Below are positions 1-10,110 of a stretch of DNA of 32,317 nt, in pieces. The notes beneath the pieces are model-generated. The model did no database searches, was not told the origin of the DNA, and was given only the letters and a program-made list of their open reading frames with translations. Position 1 is the stretch's first letter; each line of letters opens with the position of its first letter. Position numbers and translations under genes: made by a program. The DNA is from Planctomycetia bacterium (lineage in GTDB: Bacteria > Planctomycetota > Planctomycetia > Pirellulales > PNKZ01): contig JAIOPP010000095.1 of the NCBI GenBank assembly GCA_021413845.1, positions 69,993 to 102,309 on the forward strand, read 5' to 3'.

Positions 1-212
1 TTCGGCTGGCATGGCACACACTCTCGACGACGGACAAGACTCGGAACGCTTCGTAAACCATTGTAAACGAGCCTGCAGGCGGTCGCCGGCCCTAGAGTAT
101 GGCACCGCATGGGGTAGAATCAGGGAATCGAAAAATCGAGGCGCCGCAGAAGACCGCTCATTCGTTTGCGGTTTCGCAGCTCTCTCGTCGCCGAAACACG
201 GAAGGCTTCTCA

Positions 213-3200
213 TTGTCGGCTCGCATCTCGATCGTCGTCGGCCCGGCGCGCAGCGGTAAGACGGAGTCGCTCTTGGCGACGTACCGCAGCACGCTCGCGG
301 CTCAGCGCACCGCGAACGGCTTAGCCGAGCGGTCGCTCTGGCTGGCGCCCAACCGCCGCGCCGTGGAGCACGTCCGCGATCGCTTGCTTACCGACGAGCT
401 GCCGGCTTGCTTCAACCCCGGCATTCAAACCTTCGATCAATTCGCCGAACAAGTTTTAGCATACGCGGGCGAAGAAGTTCGGCCGATCGACGACCGGATG
501 AAGCGGCTGCTCATCGAGCGCCTGCTGGCCGAAGCCTCGGCCCGCGGCAAGCTCCGGTACTTCGCCTCGATCGCCGATACGCCGGGCCTCGTCGATCTGG
601 CGTCGGCCTTCATTAGCGAGCTCAAGCGGGTCGAGATCTGGCCCGAGGAGTTTGCGGAAGCTTGCCGCGAGAGCGCCGCACTCGGCGCTCCGCAGGGGAA
701 GCTCTCGCCCCGCGATCAAGAACTGTTCGCGCTTTATCGCGACTATCAAGCGCTGCTCAACCGCGCGCAGCTCTACGATCTCGAAGGGCGCTTCTGGAGC
801 GCGCGCCGCCTCTTGCAGCAAGGGCAAGGAGAGCCGTACGCGCAGTTGAAACTCGTCGTCGTCGACGGCTTCACCGACCTGACCCGTACGCAACACGAGA
901 TCCTCGAAGAACTCGCCAAGCGGTCAAAAGAAGTTATCTTCTCCCTCCCCGACGAAGCCGAAAGCCAGCGCCCGGACCTCTTCACGAAGCCTCGCGCTAC
1001 TCTCGCGCAACTTATACACCGCTACCCCTCGGCCGTGGTGCGTCGCATTGCCCGGCACGATCCTCATGCTTGGCCGGCGCTCGACCACCTGGAGCGCGAG
1101 CTCTTTATGAGCCCGCGCGAGACGACCGCGATCGCCGACTCGGCGGGAATCGAATTCATCGCCGCCGTCGGAGCAGTCGGCGAAATGGAACAACTGGCGC
1201 GGCGCGTCAAGCGATTGTTGGTCGTCGGCGAGGGTTCCGAGAGCGCCCCGGTTCCGGTCCGGCCCGACGATATCGCCGTGCTGTTTCGCACGCTCGACGA
1301 TGTGGCGCCGCTGGTGCGCGAAGTCTTCACGCGCTACGGCATTCCCAGCGCGATCGAAGCCGGGCGCAGCCTGAGCCGCTCGCCAAGCCTGACGGCGCTC
1401 GTGGCCCTGGTCGCGTTGGATGCCGAAGACTGGCCGTTCGGGGCGCTGCTCGGCATCGTCGGCAGCAACTACTTCGCGCCGGCTTGGCCCGAGGTGCATC
1501 GGCCGGGAGTCGAAGCGGCGACCGAGCGGACGATCCGGCATTTGCAGATCCCGCACGGTCGCACGGCGCTACTGGAAGCGGTGCAAAAGCTCGCAGTTTC
1601 GAGCCCGCTCGCGATCGAGGCCGACGATCCGTTCGTCGACGGGAAGCAGCGCCGCAATCGGCTTCGTGCCGACGCGCTGCTCGCGCTCCCGGTGCTCGCG
1701 CGCTTGGCCCAGGCCTTCGATACCCTGCCCCGAAAAGCAACTCCGACCGGTTGGGCCGAAGCCTTGGAAGCGCTCGCGCGCGACACCGGGCTTTGGCAAA
1801 GCATGCACGCCGTCGAAGAACATCCTCTGGTCTCGCAAGCCGGACGGACCGTGGCGGAGAACCGCGCGGCCTGGAATGTCTTCGCCGAAGCCCTGGCCTC
1901 GGCCGACGAGCTGGCCGCACTCATCGACGAAGACGCGCCGCAACTCGATCGGGCCGCGATGCGCACGCGCGTTGAGTCGCTGATCCAAAGCGAGCGGCTG
2001 CCGGGCGACTACGACGAGACGGGCCGGGTGCGCGTGCTGAATGTCGCGACTGCCCGCTCGCTTTCGGTGCCGCACGTGTTTCTCGCGGACCTGACGGAGA
2101 AATCGTTCCCGACGCCGGAGAGCTCCGGCCGGTTGTATAGCGACGTCGAATATCAGCAACTTGCCAAGCTCGGGCTGCCGCTGAAGTCGGCGATCGATCG
2201 GCAGCGCGACGAAATGTTGCTGTTTTACGAAGCCGTGACGCGCGCCACGCGCCGGCTCTATCTTTCGTATGCCGCGCTCAACGAAAAAGCCGAGCCGCTG
2301 CTGCCGAGCCCATATTTGGCCGAGCTAAGGCAACTATTTGTGTTGCCGGATTCGGCCGCGGACGCGATTTCCGACCTTAGCCCCGTCGCTCCGGACGACG
2401 CGATCTTGAACCCCTTCGATGTGCGGATTCGTGCGACCGCGGCGGCTGCGCGCGGCGATATCGTGGAGCTTGCCGGTGTGTTGCGCACTTCGGGCGAGAT
2501 CGGCGACAATCTGGTGCGCGGGCTCCACATCGTTCACGATCGGAGCCACGGCTCAGGCTTCGGCGTGTACGAAGGAATGCTCGTCGGGCAAGAGACGCGC
2601 GAAAAACTCGCCAAGCGTTTCGACGAGGAATTCCCTTGGAGCGCCAGCCAGCTCGAACAGTACGGCACTTGCCCGTTCCAGTTTTTCATGGCGCGCGTGT
2701 TGCGTGTGCAATCGCTCGAAGACGTCGGTTTGGAAATCAATTATCGCGAGCGGGGCAGCCGGCTGCATCGCGTGATGGCCGACCTGCATCAAGGGCTCAA
2801 CGACCGGCTGCAAAACCACGCCTTGCCGCGCGAAGCGGCGCCGGCCGAGTATGCCGAGTTGGTCGACCGGCTGATCCTCCAAGCCGAGCAAGATGCCGAC
2901 GACGAGCCGCTCGGTCGGGCGTTTCGCTCGATCGACGAAAAGCTGTTGCGCCGCTGGCTCGACGCTTACCTGGCGCAGCATGCAAGCTACGAGGCGACGT
3001 ACGACAAAGTCGGCGAATCGCTCCGGCCGCGGCACTTCGAGGCTTCGTTCGGACTCCCGAAAGTTCGCGACGATCGGATTTCGACGAAGGAATCGCTCAA
3101 GCTCGAACTGAAAGACGAGCAGGTTTTGATCACGGGCCAGATCGACCGAATCGATGTCGGCTCGGTCGGCGGGCGGGCGGTGTTCAGCATCGTCGACTAC

Positions 3201-3608
3201 AAGACCGGCGGCGCAGGAGGCTACACTAAGGCCGACGTCGTCGAAGGGCGCGCGATGCAACTCACGCTCTATGCCATCGCGGCGGAGAAGCTGCTGTTCG
3301 CGAACGAAGCGGCGGTCCCTTGGCAGTTCGGCTATTGGTTCATCTCCGAAAAAGGCTTCAAAAAAACGCTCGCACTGCATGCCGTCGAAGGGAGCGACTT
3401 AACGCCGACCGACGATTGGGCCGCGCTCAAGGTGAAGATCGTCGAGCAAGTTTTGGCGATCGCGCGCGGCATTCGGCGTGGCGAGTTTCCGATGTACAAC
3501 ACCGACGAGCAATGCACGTCGTATTGCGATTTCCGCACCGTCTGTCGTGTCGGGCAGATCCGCAACTTGGGGAAGCAATGGCAACTGCCGTCGAACGTCG
3601 CCCGCTGA
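213..3608 (+). CDS. addB: ATP-dependent helicase/nuclease subunit B (AddB-like)
   Basis: AddB-type subunit of the AddAB double-strand-break resection complex, which unwinds and degrades DNA ends in the cytoplasm before RecA loading. I chose the TTG at 213 (about 1131 aa) because GGAAGG lies 7 nt upstream and the Walker A loop GPARSGKT then falls at residues 10-17, as in AddB. An in-frame ATG at 99 would add 38 unconvincing residues. UvrD-C-like segments lie near residues 596-640 and 666-690 (EAVTRATRRLYLSY). The C-terminal third is a PD-(D/E)XK nuclease: GQIDRID followed by VDYKTGG near 975-998. One cysteine near 818 (YGTCPFQFF) and three near 1100-1112 (CTSYCDFRTVC) match the iron-sulfur staple of AddB/Cas4-type nucleases. 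Its end overlaps addA by 31 nt, so the two are probably translated together. A lone -10-like TAGAAT occurs at 115-120 without a clear -35. Confidence 0.88.
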   Translation: MSARISIVVGPARSGKTESLLATYRSTLAAQRTANGLAERSLWLAPNRRAVEHVRDRLLTDELPACFNPGIQTFDQFAEQVLAYAGEEVRPIDDRMKRLLIERLLAEASARGKLRYFASIADTPGLVDLASAFISELKRVEIWPEEFAEACRESAALGAPQGKLSPRDQELFALYRDYQALLNRAQLYDLEGRFWSARRLLQQGQGEPYAQLKLVVVDGFTDLTRTQHEILEELAKRSKEVIFSLPDEAESQRPDLFTKPRATLAQLIHRYPSAVVRRIARHDPHAWPALDHLERELFMSPRETTAIADSAGIEFIAAVGAVGEMEQLARRVKRLLVVGEGSESAPVPVRPDDIAVLFRTLDDVAPLVREVFTRYGIPSAIEAGRSLSRSPSLTALVALVALDAEDWPFGALLGIVGSNYFAPAWPEVHRPGVEAATERTIRHLQIPHGRTALLEAVQKLAVSSPLAIEADDPFVDGKQRRNRLRADALLALPVLARLAQAFDTLPRKATPTGWAEALEALARDTGLWQSMHAVEEHPLVSQAGRTVAENRAAWNVFAEALASADELAALIDEDAPQLDRAAMRTRVESLIQSERLPGDYDETGRVRVLNVATARSLSVPHVFLADLTEKSFPTPESSGRLYSDVEYQQLAKLGLPLKSAIDRQRDEMLLFYEAVTRATRRLYLSYAALNEKAEPLLPSPYLAELRQLFVLPDSAADAISDLSPVAPDDAILNPFDVRIRATAAAARGDIVELAGVLRTSGEIGDNLVRGLHIVHDRSHGSGFGVYEGMLVGQETREKLAKRFDEEFPWSASQLEQYGTCPFQFFMARVLRVQSLEDVGLEINYRERGSRLHRVMADLHQGLNDRLQNHALPREAAPAEYAELVDRLILQAEQDADDEPLGRAFRSIDEKLLRRWLDAYLAQHASYEATYDKVGESLRPRHFEASFGLPKVRDDRISTKESLKLELKDEQVLITGQIDRIDVGSVGGRAVFSIVDYKTGGAGGYTKADVVEGRAMQLTLYAIAAEKLLFANEAAVPWQFGYWFISEKGFKKTLALHAVEGSDLTPTDDWAALKVKIVEQVLAIARGIRRGEFPMYNTDEQCTSYCDFRTVCRVGQIRNLGKQWQLPSNVAR

Positions 3609-6600
3609 CGCCGGAACAACAAGACGCGGTTTCGACGCGCAACGTCAGCGTTGCGCTCTCGGCCGGCGCAGGTTGCGGCAAAACGTTCGTGCTCACCGAG
3701 CGTTTTCTCTCGCACTTGGAGCCGCACGAAGGAACCGACGCTTCGGCGCAGCTCGGCAAGCTGATCGCGATCACGTTCACCGATCGCGCAGCACGCGAAA
3801 TGCGCGACCGTATTCGCGGCAGCGTGCGCGAGCGATTGCGCAACGCGCCGGCAGGGGCCGCGGCCGATCATTGGCTGCAAATCCTACGTCGGCTCGACTC
3901 GGCGAAGATCAGCACGATCCATTCGTTTTGCGGTTCGCTGCTGCGGTCGCATGCCGTCGAGGCCGGGCTGGATCCGCAGTTCGGCTTGCTCGAACCGGTG
4001 CAGGCCGACACGCTGCTCGGCGAGCTGATCGACGATCGCTTGCGACAACTCCTCGCCGACCACGACGAAGCGATGATCGAGCTCACGGCGGCCTACGACT
4101 TGCGCGGCGTGCGCGAAAAGGTCGCCACGCTCGTCGGCGAGCGATTCACGCTCCGCTTCGAGGAGTGGCTCGACCACACACCGATCGAGCTGGCAGAGCT
4201 GTGGGGCAAGTACCATGCGGAGCAGGTCCGCCCCCGGATGCTCGCGAAGTTTCGTGCCGCACCGGTCACGGGCAGGCTGCGGAAGCTGATCGCCGAGTCT
4301 CCCGCTCCTCAGCAGGTTTTGCTCGAGCGTGCGACCGAAGTCGAAGAGCTCTTGCAAGCTCTCGATCGTGCGCTCGAGGTGGCCGATGGCGCGCCTGCGG
4401 CCGGCGGCAATTCCGAAGCGGCGATTCTCGATCGCCTCCGCGAGGTCGCCGTCGTGAAAGGGTGTAGCGTCAAGAACAAGGTCTGGGTCGGGCAAGAAGG
4501 CGTCTACGAGCAATACCGCGACGACTTCAAAGAGCTGCGCGAGCTGATCGACGACCTCCGCGATCATTGGTCGTTCGACACCGCGGCCGCTCTCCCGACG
4601 GCGGAAGCAGCCTTGCGGCTCACGGCGATCGCGGCGCCGGTGCGCATGGCCTACGAAGAGGAAAAGAAGCAGCTCAACGTACTCGACTTCGACGACCTGT
4701 TGCTCCGCGCACGCGATCTGTTGTGTAAGCCGGAGCATGCGCGGCTTCGCAAGAACTATTCACGCGGCATCGAGCTGCTGCTCGTCGATGAATGCCAAGA
4801 CACCGATGCGCTGCAAGTTGAACTGATACAGGCCTTGGTCGACGGCGAACTCGCCAAGGGGAAGCTGTTCTTCGTCGGCGACTTCAAGCAATCGATCTAT
4901 CGTTTTCGCGGGGCCGAGCCGAAAGTGTTCAGCGCCATGCAGAACGACGTTCCCGCCGCGGGGCGTTTGCCGTTGTCGCTGAACTTCCGGAGCCAGCCGG
5001 CGATTCTCGACTTCGTCAACACGCTGTTCTGCGACTACTTCGGCGACCGCTACGAGCCGCTCGACCCGCGCCGCGAACAGACTTCGCCCGTGCCGGCGAT
5101 CGAGTTCCTCTGGGCCTCGACGCACGCCGCCGCACCGCCGACCGTCGAACAGGAGAATGCTGACGCGAACGCCGAACCCGCCGCGCCGCCGGCCGAGGAT
5201 GCCGGCGGTGAGCGAGGTGCCGATGCGCTCCGCAAGCTCGAAGCCGATTGGATCGCGCGCCGGCTACGGGCGATGTTCGATGCGCCGGAAGCGATCTTGC
5301 CGGCGAAGTCGAAGGGGGGAAGTGTTCCTCTGCGCCGACCGGAGTACGGCGATGCCGCGATTTTGTTTCGGGCCTTATCGAACGTGGCTCTCTACGAAGC
5401 GGCCCTCGAGCAATACGGCATTCCTTATTACGTCGTCGGCGGAAAGGCCTTCTACTCGCAGCAAGAAGTCTACGACTTGCTGAACTTTCTGCGCGTGCTC
5501 GATTCCGTCTGCGACGACGTGGCGCTCGCCGGAGTGTTGCGGAGTCCGTTTTTCTCGCTCGATGACGAAGCGCTGTTTCTCCTCGCCGATCGCGGCGCGC
5601 GCATGAGTAGTAGCAGCGAAGGGCTCGCCGCCGGCTTCTTCGCTCCGGCTCTCGCCGACGATCTGGCCGCTTCGCTCGGCGAAGAGCGGAGTCGCCGCGT
5701 GGAGTTTGCACGGCGCACGCTCACGGAGCTGCGCGGTTTGAAGAACCGGCTGCCGATCGCGGAACTTCTGAACGAGATTCTCGCCCGAACCGCTTACGAC
5801 GCCGTGCTCACCTCGGAGTTTCTCGGCGAGCGAAAGCTCGCGAATTTGCGGAAGCTGCTAGCATTGGCCCGCTCGTTCGATCGCTCGGGCATCTTCACGC
5901 TCACGGAGTTCATCGCGCAGTTGTCGGAGTCGGTATCGAACCGGCCCGACGAAGCGCTCGCCGCCACGTATGCCGAAGGAGCGAACGTCGTGCGATTGAT
6001 GACGATCCATCAATCCAAAGGCTTGGAGTTTCCGATCGTCGTCGTGCCGGACTTGGAACGGCGAAAGCAACCCGATCGGGCCGGCATCGCTTTTCATCCC
6101 GACCTCGGGCCGATGGTGAAACCACCCTACGGCGACGATTTGCCTTCCGGTCTGGATCTCTATCGCTTCATCGAACAGGAACAGAGCGAAGCCGAAAGCA
6201 AGCGACTGTTGTACGTCGCCGTGACGCGGGCAGCCGACTACTTAATGCTTTCCTCGGGCGTGCAAGATGCTGCGGTCGGACGGGAAGAGTGGCGGAAGTT
6301 CATCGGCGAGCGCTACGATCTCGCGACCGGTAAGTTTCTCGGCACGCTCGGGCCCGGCGCGCGGCGAGCGGAAGTGCGTGTGACGACGACGCGGCCCGAG
6401 TTGCCCGGCAAACCGAAAGAGCGTGCTGCGCGTGCCGACTGGCCGAAGGTATTGGCAAACGCCGCGAAGCAAGCGGCCGGCAAGAGCGCGACGCTCCGGC
6501 CGGGGACCGAGGCGGTCGCTCCGCGACTGGCCTCGCGTCGACGATTTTCGTTCACACGCTTGAACGGCGAACTGCTGCCGGTCGGAAGTTCCGAAGTCGG

Positions 6601-7309
6601 CCACGAGCTCGTCGAGTCTGCCGTAGCGCTCGATGGCGCAGCGGGGGCTTCGCTCGGCAAGCTGGTTCACGGGGTCTTGGCGACGATCGATTTCCGCCGC
6701 CTCGGCCAAACGCCGGCGCGCGGCGAGTTGGAGCGCCACGTCCGTCGACAAGCGAGGCTGCTCGACGTCGAGGACGACCAAGAGATCGCGACCGCGATCG
6801 GTATGGTCGGCGATTTTCTTCGGACGCCGCGCGGGCAAGCGATCGCGGCAGCGAAGCAAGTGCATCGCGAAATCGAGTTCATGATGCGCTGGCCGACCGA
6901 CTCTACCGCCACGCAAACCACGACCGATGATGAAATCTATCTACAGGGTTTTATCGACTTGCTCTATGAAGATGCGGCCGGCGCGTGGCATTTGGTCGAT
7001 TATAAAACCCATCAACTAGCGACGACCGATCCGGTCGCGGCGGCGGCTCCGTACGTGGCGCAGTTGTCGATCTACGCGATCGCCGTCGAACGGATTCTCG
7101 GCCGAGTGCCCGACGAACTGGCGTTGCACTTCATGCGGACCGGCGGCGAACATGCCGTCGCCTGGAGCGAAGCGGCACGCGCCGCGGCCACGGCAAGCGT
7201 GAACCAAGCACTGCGGAAAACGCTCCTTCCGGACGAGCCTCACGAGAAGCCTAATACCGGGCCGAGTGATCGGCTAAAGAAACCGCGGGCGCAGAAATCG
7301 AGCCGATGA
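3578..7309 (+). CDS. addA: ATP-dependent helicase/nuclease subunit A (AddA-like, UvrD/PcrA superfamily)
   Basis: Helicase-nuclease partner of AddB, about 1243 aa, the usual size. The frame is open further upstream, but the ATG at 3578 has GGGGA just before it and gives the typical start RPLTPEQQDAV. SF1A motifs in order: Walker A SAGAGCGKT (near residue 30), Ia AITFTDRAAREMRDRI, Walker B LLLVDECQDTD (near 400), III GDFKQSIYRFRGAEP, IV LSLNFRSQP, V RLMTIHQSKGLEFPIVV, VI RLLYVAVTRAADYL. The C-terminal nuclease has LQGFIDLLYED followed by HLVDYKTHQ (near 1124-1143). Walker B carries Cys where DEFQDT is commoner. A short Ala/Pro/Glu-rich insert lies near 520-545. It overlaps addB by 31 nt and cca by 4 nt (ATGA). 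The complete motif set leaves little doubt about the helicase; the subunit name rests on the nuclease domain and the addB neighbour. Confidence 0.93.
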   Translation: MATAVERRPLTPEQQDAVSTRNVSVALSAGAGCGKTFVLTERFLSHLEPHEGTDASAQLGKLIAITFTDRAAREMRDRIRGSVRERLRNAPAGAAADHWLQILRRLDSAKISTIHSFCGSLLRSHAVEAGLDPQFGLLEPVQADTLLGELIDDRLRQLLADHDEAMIELTAAYDLRGVREKVATLVGERFTLRFEEWLDHTPIELAELWGKYHAEQVRPRMLAKFRAAPVTGRLRKLIAESPAPQQVLLERATEVEELLQALDRALEVADGAPAAGGNSEAAILDRLREVAVVKGCSVKNKVWVGQEGVYEQYRDDFKELRELIDDLRDHWSFDTAAALPTAEAALRLTAIAAPVRMAYEEEKKQLNVLDFDDLLLRARDLLCKPEHARLRKNYSRGIELLLVDECQDTDALQVELIQALVDGELAKGKLFFVGDFKQSIYRFRGAEPKVFSAMQNDVPAAGRLPLSLNFRSQPAILDFVNTLFCDYFGDRYEPLDPRREQTSPVPAIEFLWASTHAAAPPTVEQENADANAEPAAPPAEDAGGERGADALRKLEADWIARRLRAMFDAPEAILPAKSKGGSVPLRRPEYGDAAILFRALSNVALYEAALEQYGIPYYVVGGKAFYSQQEVYDLLNFLRVLDSVCDDVALAGVLRSPFFSLDDEALFLLADRGARMSSSSEGLAAGFFAPALADDLAASLGEERSRRVEFARRTLTELRGLKNRLPIAELLNEILARTAYDAVLTSEFLGERKLANLRKLLALARSFDRSGIFTLTEFIAQLSESVSNRPDEALAATYAEGANVVRLMTIHQSKGLEFPIVVVPDLERRKQPDRAGIAFHPDLGPMVKPPYGDDLPSGLDLYRFIEQEQSEAESKRLLYVAVTRAADYLMLSSGVQDAAVGREEWRKFIGERYDLATGKFLGTLGPGARRAEVRVTTTRPELPGKPKERAARADWPKVLANAAKQAAGKSATLRPGTEAVAPRLASRRRFSFTRLNGELLPVGSSEVGHELVESAVALDGAAGASLGKLVHGVLATIDFRRLGQTPARGELERHVRRQARLLDVEDDQEIATAIGMVGDFLRTPRGQAIAAAKQVHREIEFMMRWPTDSTATQTTTDDEIYLQGFIDLLYEDAAGAWHLVDYKTHQLATTDPVAAAAPYVAQLSIYAIAVERILGRVPDELALHFMRTGGEHAVAWSEAARAAATASVNQALRKTLLPDEPHEKPNTGPSDRLKKPRAQKSSR

Positions 7310-8568
7310 CCACGTTAGACCAAGCCGAACAACGCCGTTTCGCTCTCGAGGTCCTGTCGCAACTCCGCGCCGCGGGCCACGTCGCTTATTGGGCCGGCGG
7401 CTGCGTGCGCGACGAACTTCTGCAACGAAAACCGAAAGACTACGACGTCGCGACGAGTGCCCGGCCGGAAGAGATTCGGACGCTGTTCGGGCATCGACGG
7501 ACGCTCGCGATCGGCGAAGCATTCGGCGTCATCGCGGTGCTCGGCCCGAAGTCGGCGGGCATGGTCGAAGCGACGACCTTTCGCCGAGATGCCGGATACT
7601 CGGATGGTCGGCGTCCCGACGCGGTAGAGTTCACCGATGCCGAAGAAGATGCCCGTCGGCGCGACTTCACGATGAACGCGCTCTTCTTCGACCCGATCGA
7701 AAATCGGGTGATCGACTACGTCGGCGGACAAGCGGACATTACGCGACGCGTGGTGCGAGCGGTCGGCGATGCACGGGCACGATTTCATGAAGACAAGTTG
7801 CGGATGCTGCGCGCCGTGCGGATGGCTTCGCGGTTCGGCTTCGCGCTCGATTCCGAAACGGCCGAGGCCTTGCGCGCCGCGGCGCACGAGATCACGCTGG
7901 TGAGTCCTGAGCGGATCGCGCAGGAGATGCGCGCGATGTGCGGCCTGCCGGGCCAAACCGAAGCGGCACGCTTGCTCAAGGAGACCTGCCTGATCGACGC
8001 GATCTTGCCGGAGTTGCAGCCGCTGCAAAACGGGGCGAATCAAGCGGCGTGGGAACAAACGCTCGCGGTGCTGGCCGAACTCGAGCGCGGCGGCCCGACC
8101 TCGTTCGGTCTCGGGCTTGCCGCGCTGTTGCACACGGTGGGGGAAGCGTGGACGGTCGGCGAAGTCGCGCGGCGGTGGCGGCTGTCGAACGCCGAGCGCG
8201 AACATGCGGCTTGGCTCGTCGGCAACCAGCAGCGGCTCGCGGGCGCGCAGACCAAACCCTGGTCGACGATTCAGCCGGTGCTCGCAAGGCCGGAAGCGCC
8301 GGACCTTGTGGCGCTGGTCGAGGCATTGCAACGCGTTGCCGGCCGGCCGCTCGACGACGTCGCGTTTTGCCGGGCGAAGCTGGCGCTGCCGCGCGACGAA
8401 CTCGATCCGCCGCCGCTCGTCACCGGGAATGATTTGATCGCGGCAGGGCTGAAGCCGGGGCGAGAGTTTTCGCGGTTGTTGGATCTCCTGCGCGCCGCGC
8501 AGCTCGATGGCCAAGTGCATAGCCCGGAGGATGCCCTGGCGCTGGCCCGACAACTAAGCGGCGATTGA
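7306..8568 (+). CDS. cca: CCA tRNA nucleotidyltransferase / poly(A) polymerase family
   Basis: Class II nucleotidyltransferase of 420 aa. Members add CCA to tRNA 3' ends or, in some bacteria, A tails to RNA. Seen in the sequence: GGCVRD at residues 31-36, the metal-binding pair D45/D47 in KDYDVAT, the RRD motif at 118-120 (RRRDFTMNALFFDP), and the RNA-binding neck DKLRMLRAVRMASRFGF at 164-179. The ATG overlaps the addA stop as ATGA, so it is probably translationally coupled to the helicase genes. Neither tRNA gene in this window (14162, 26143) encodes CCA, so the organism needs CCA addition. Poly(A) polymerase or A-adding activity cannot be excluded from sequence alone. Confidence 0.92.
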   Translation: MTTLDQAEQRRFALEVLSQLRAAGHVAYWAGGCVRDELLQRKPKDYDVATSARPEEIRTLFGHRRTLAIGEAFGVIAVLGPKSAGMVEATTFRRDAGYSDGRRPDAVEFTDAEEDARRRDFTMNALFFDPIENRVIDYVGGQADITRRVVRAVGDARARFHEDKLRMLRAVRMASRFGFALDSETAEALRAAAHEITLVSPERIAQEMRAMCGLPGQTEAARLLKETCLIDAILPELQPLQNGANQAAWEQTLAVLAELERGGPTSFGLGLAALLHTVGEAWTVGEVARRWRLSNAEREHAAWLVGNQQRLAGAQTKPWSTIQPVLARPEAPDLVALVEALQRVAGRPLDDVAFCRAKLALPRDELDPPPLVTGNDLIAAGLKPGREFSRLLDLLRAAQLDGQVHSPEDALALARQLSGD

Positions 8569-8665
8569 GATGCCGCAGGCACCTAGACGCTGGGCTCGCG
8601 GCGACCTACCATCAGGACGCTCACCGCCCCCGTAAATCGACCATGATTCGAAGCGAGGTTCTTCC

Positions 8666-9199
8666 ATGAACGACATCGACTACGTCCAATTGATTTCTCG
8701 CTGGCTCCATATCACGGCCGCCGCGACGGCCGCCGGGGGAGCGATCTTCATGAAGCTCGCGCTCCACCCGGCCTCGGAAACGCTGCCGCCGGAACAACGC
8801 AAGCAACTTCGGGAAGCGGTTCGCAGCAGGTGGTCGAAAGTCGTGATGGGGGCGATCACGGTATTGCTTGCCACCGGTATCTACAACTTCATCATGATCG
8901 TGAAAGCGTACGACTTCAAAGGGACGCCGTACCAAGCGATCTTCGGCGTTAAGTTCTTGCTGGCGTTGGGGATCTTCGCGCTGGCGAGTATCCTCGTCGG
9001 GCGGAGCAGCCTGGCGCAAAAGCTGCGTGAAGAGGCCGGAAAATGGCTCACCGTCTTAGTGGGTCTGATCCTCGTCTTACTGTTTTTATCGAGCTTTTTG
9101 AAGAACATCCCCCACAAGCCGAAAGTGCCGGCCGTGCCCGCCGCGGCCATCGAAACCGTCGATCATACGGCCTCGGCGACGCTGCTCGCGAAAAGTTAG
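8666..9199 (+). CDS. Four-helix integral membrane protein, CopD-like appearance
   Basis: Predicted inner-membrane protein of 177 aa with GCGAGG 7 nt before the ATG. Four hydrophobic segments are visible near residues 8-30, 57-78, 90-112 and 125-144. The first contains ISRWLHITAAATAAGG, resembling the histidine-bearing first helix of CopD/DUF2269-like membrane proteins. The C-terminal 30 residues are Pro/Ala-rich and probably cytoplasmic or periplasmic tail. It follows cca by 97 nt on the same strand with no visible terminator, so it may be read through from the add-cca operon. Substrate and function are unknown; the CopD resemblance is weak. Confidence 0.75.
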   Translation: MNDIDYVQLISRWLHITAAATAAGGAIFMKLALHPASETLPPEQRKQLREAVRSRWSKVVMGAITVLLATGIYNFIMIVKAYDFKGTPYQAIFGVKFLLALGIFALASILVGRSSLAQKLREEAGKWLTVLVGLILVLLFLSSFLKNIPHKPKVPAVPAAAIETVDHTASATLLAKS

Positions 9200-9228
9200 T
9201 TGCCGGAAAGTTCGCGTCCGCCTATTCT
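9200..9228 (+). promoter_or_regulatory. Candidate sigma-70-type promoter
   Basis: TTGCCG (9200-9205) and TATTCT (9223-9228) are separated by exactly 17 nt; each matches 4 of 6 consensus positions. It lies directly behind the membrane-protein gene and about 135 nt before the hypothetical gene at 9364. It was found by eye only. Confidence 0.33.
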
Positions 9229-9363
9229 TAAAGCTGGGAACTCGCGCCGCTTCGCAGCGACGCACGGCTGTCTTGCGCCTGCGGTTTCGGCCGGGTGATT
9301 TCGGCGGGGTCGGGCGAATTCAAGCGGACAAGAATTCAATCGGACAATGGGGAGAGCGAAACG

Positions 9364-10077
9364 ATGAACGATCGGGCACGAGCGATTTCGGTTCTTCAAC
9401 AGGCTCGCGACATTCTCGCCGAGCGTTTGACGGAACGGATTCTCGAAAGCCGCGACTCGATTCTCGAAGACGCGCTGGGGCTCTCCTACTCGAGCGAGAT
9501 CGACGCCGTTCAAGAGCAACTCGGGATGCGTCTCAACAACGTGCATATGTTGTTGAACAATTTACCCCCGATGGACGATTCTTCCTCCGGCGCCGAGGAA
9601 GACGAAGAGTCGACCTCGTCGTCGCCGATCGCGATGGGATACGAGCCGGAAATGCCGCCGAGCGCCGTCATCGAGCTGCCCGGCAACACGTTCTACGCCG
9701 ACTCGACGTTTCACGATGTGAAGGAGTCGGCCGTCGTCGTCGCTTCGCCGCAGCCTGCCGTTCAGCCGACCGTGATCTCGCTCCAGGCGTTCGCCGAGCG
9801 GGTCTCGGCGAACGACGTCGAAGGGGCGGGAACCGTATTGGCGGGCTTGTTCGATGTTTCCGGCCCGCGCGGGCGGGAATGTGCGAAGCGATTTCAAGAG
9901 CAACTCGCCGAACGGCCTCAATTCCTGCAAAAAGCGATGGGGCTCCGTCTGGAGCTCGCATCCGGTTCGGTCAACGGCGCGCTGCTCGTGCTCTGGGAAT
10001 GCTTCGGCCTGCAAGGCTTGGAATCGATCGCAGCGCTGCAAGCCTTGAAGACGCGCTTCGGCCTCGGATCGAATTAA
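9364..10077 (+). CDS. Conserved-looking cytoplasmic protein of unknown function
   Basis: I do not recognise this 237-aa protein. The ATG at 9364 was chosen over an in-frame upstream ATG at 9295 because GGGGAG (9349-9354) sits 9 nt before it. Three parts are visible: a helical N-terminus (1-65, RAISVLQQARDILAERLTER...), an acidic Ser/Glu/Asp linker (70-90), and a helical C-terminal part (138-237) with short hydrophobic stretches. There is no signal peptide or membrane segment, so it is probably soluble. It stands between a membrane-protein gene and a secreted-protein gene, and that context does not suggest a role. Codon use resembles the neighbours. Confidence 0.7.
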   Translation: MNDRARAISVLQQARDILAERLTERILESRDSILEDALGLSYSSEIDAVQEQLGMRLNNVHMLLNNLPPMDDSSSGAEEDEESTSSSPIAMGYEPEMPPSAVIELPGNTFYADSTFHDVKESAVVVASPQPAVQPTVISLQAFAERVSANDVEGAGTVLAGLFDVSGPRGRECAKRFQEQLAERPQFLQKAMGLRLELASGSVNGALLVLWECFGLQGLESIAALQALKTRFGLGSN

Positions 10078-10110
10078 CCGCCCGGTCGAGCAAGCTCCGC
10101 TTCCTACCGC

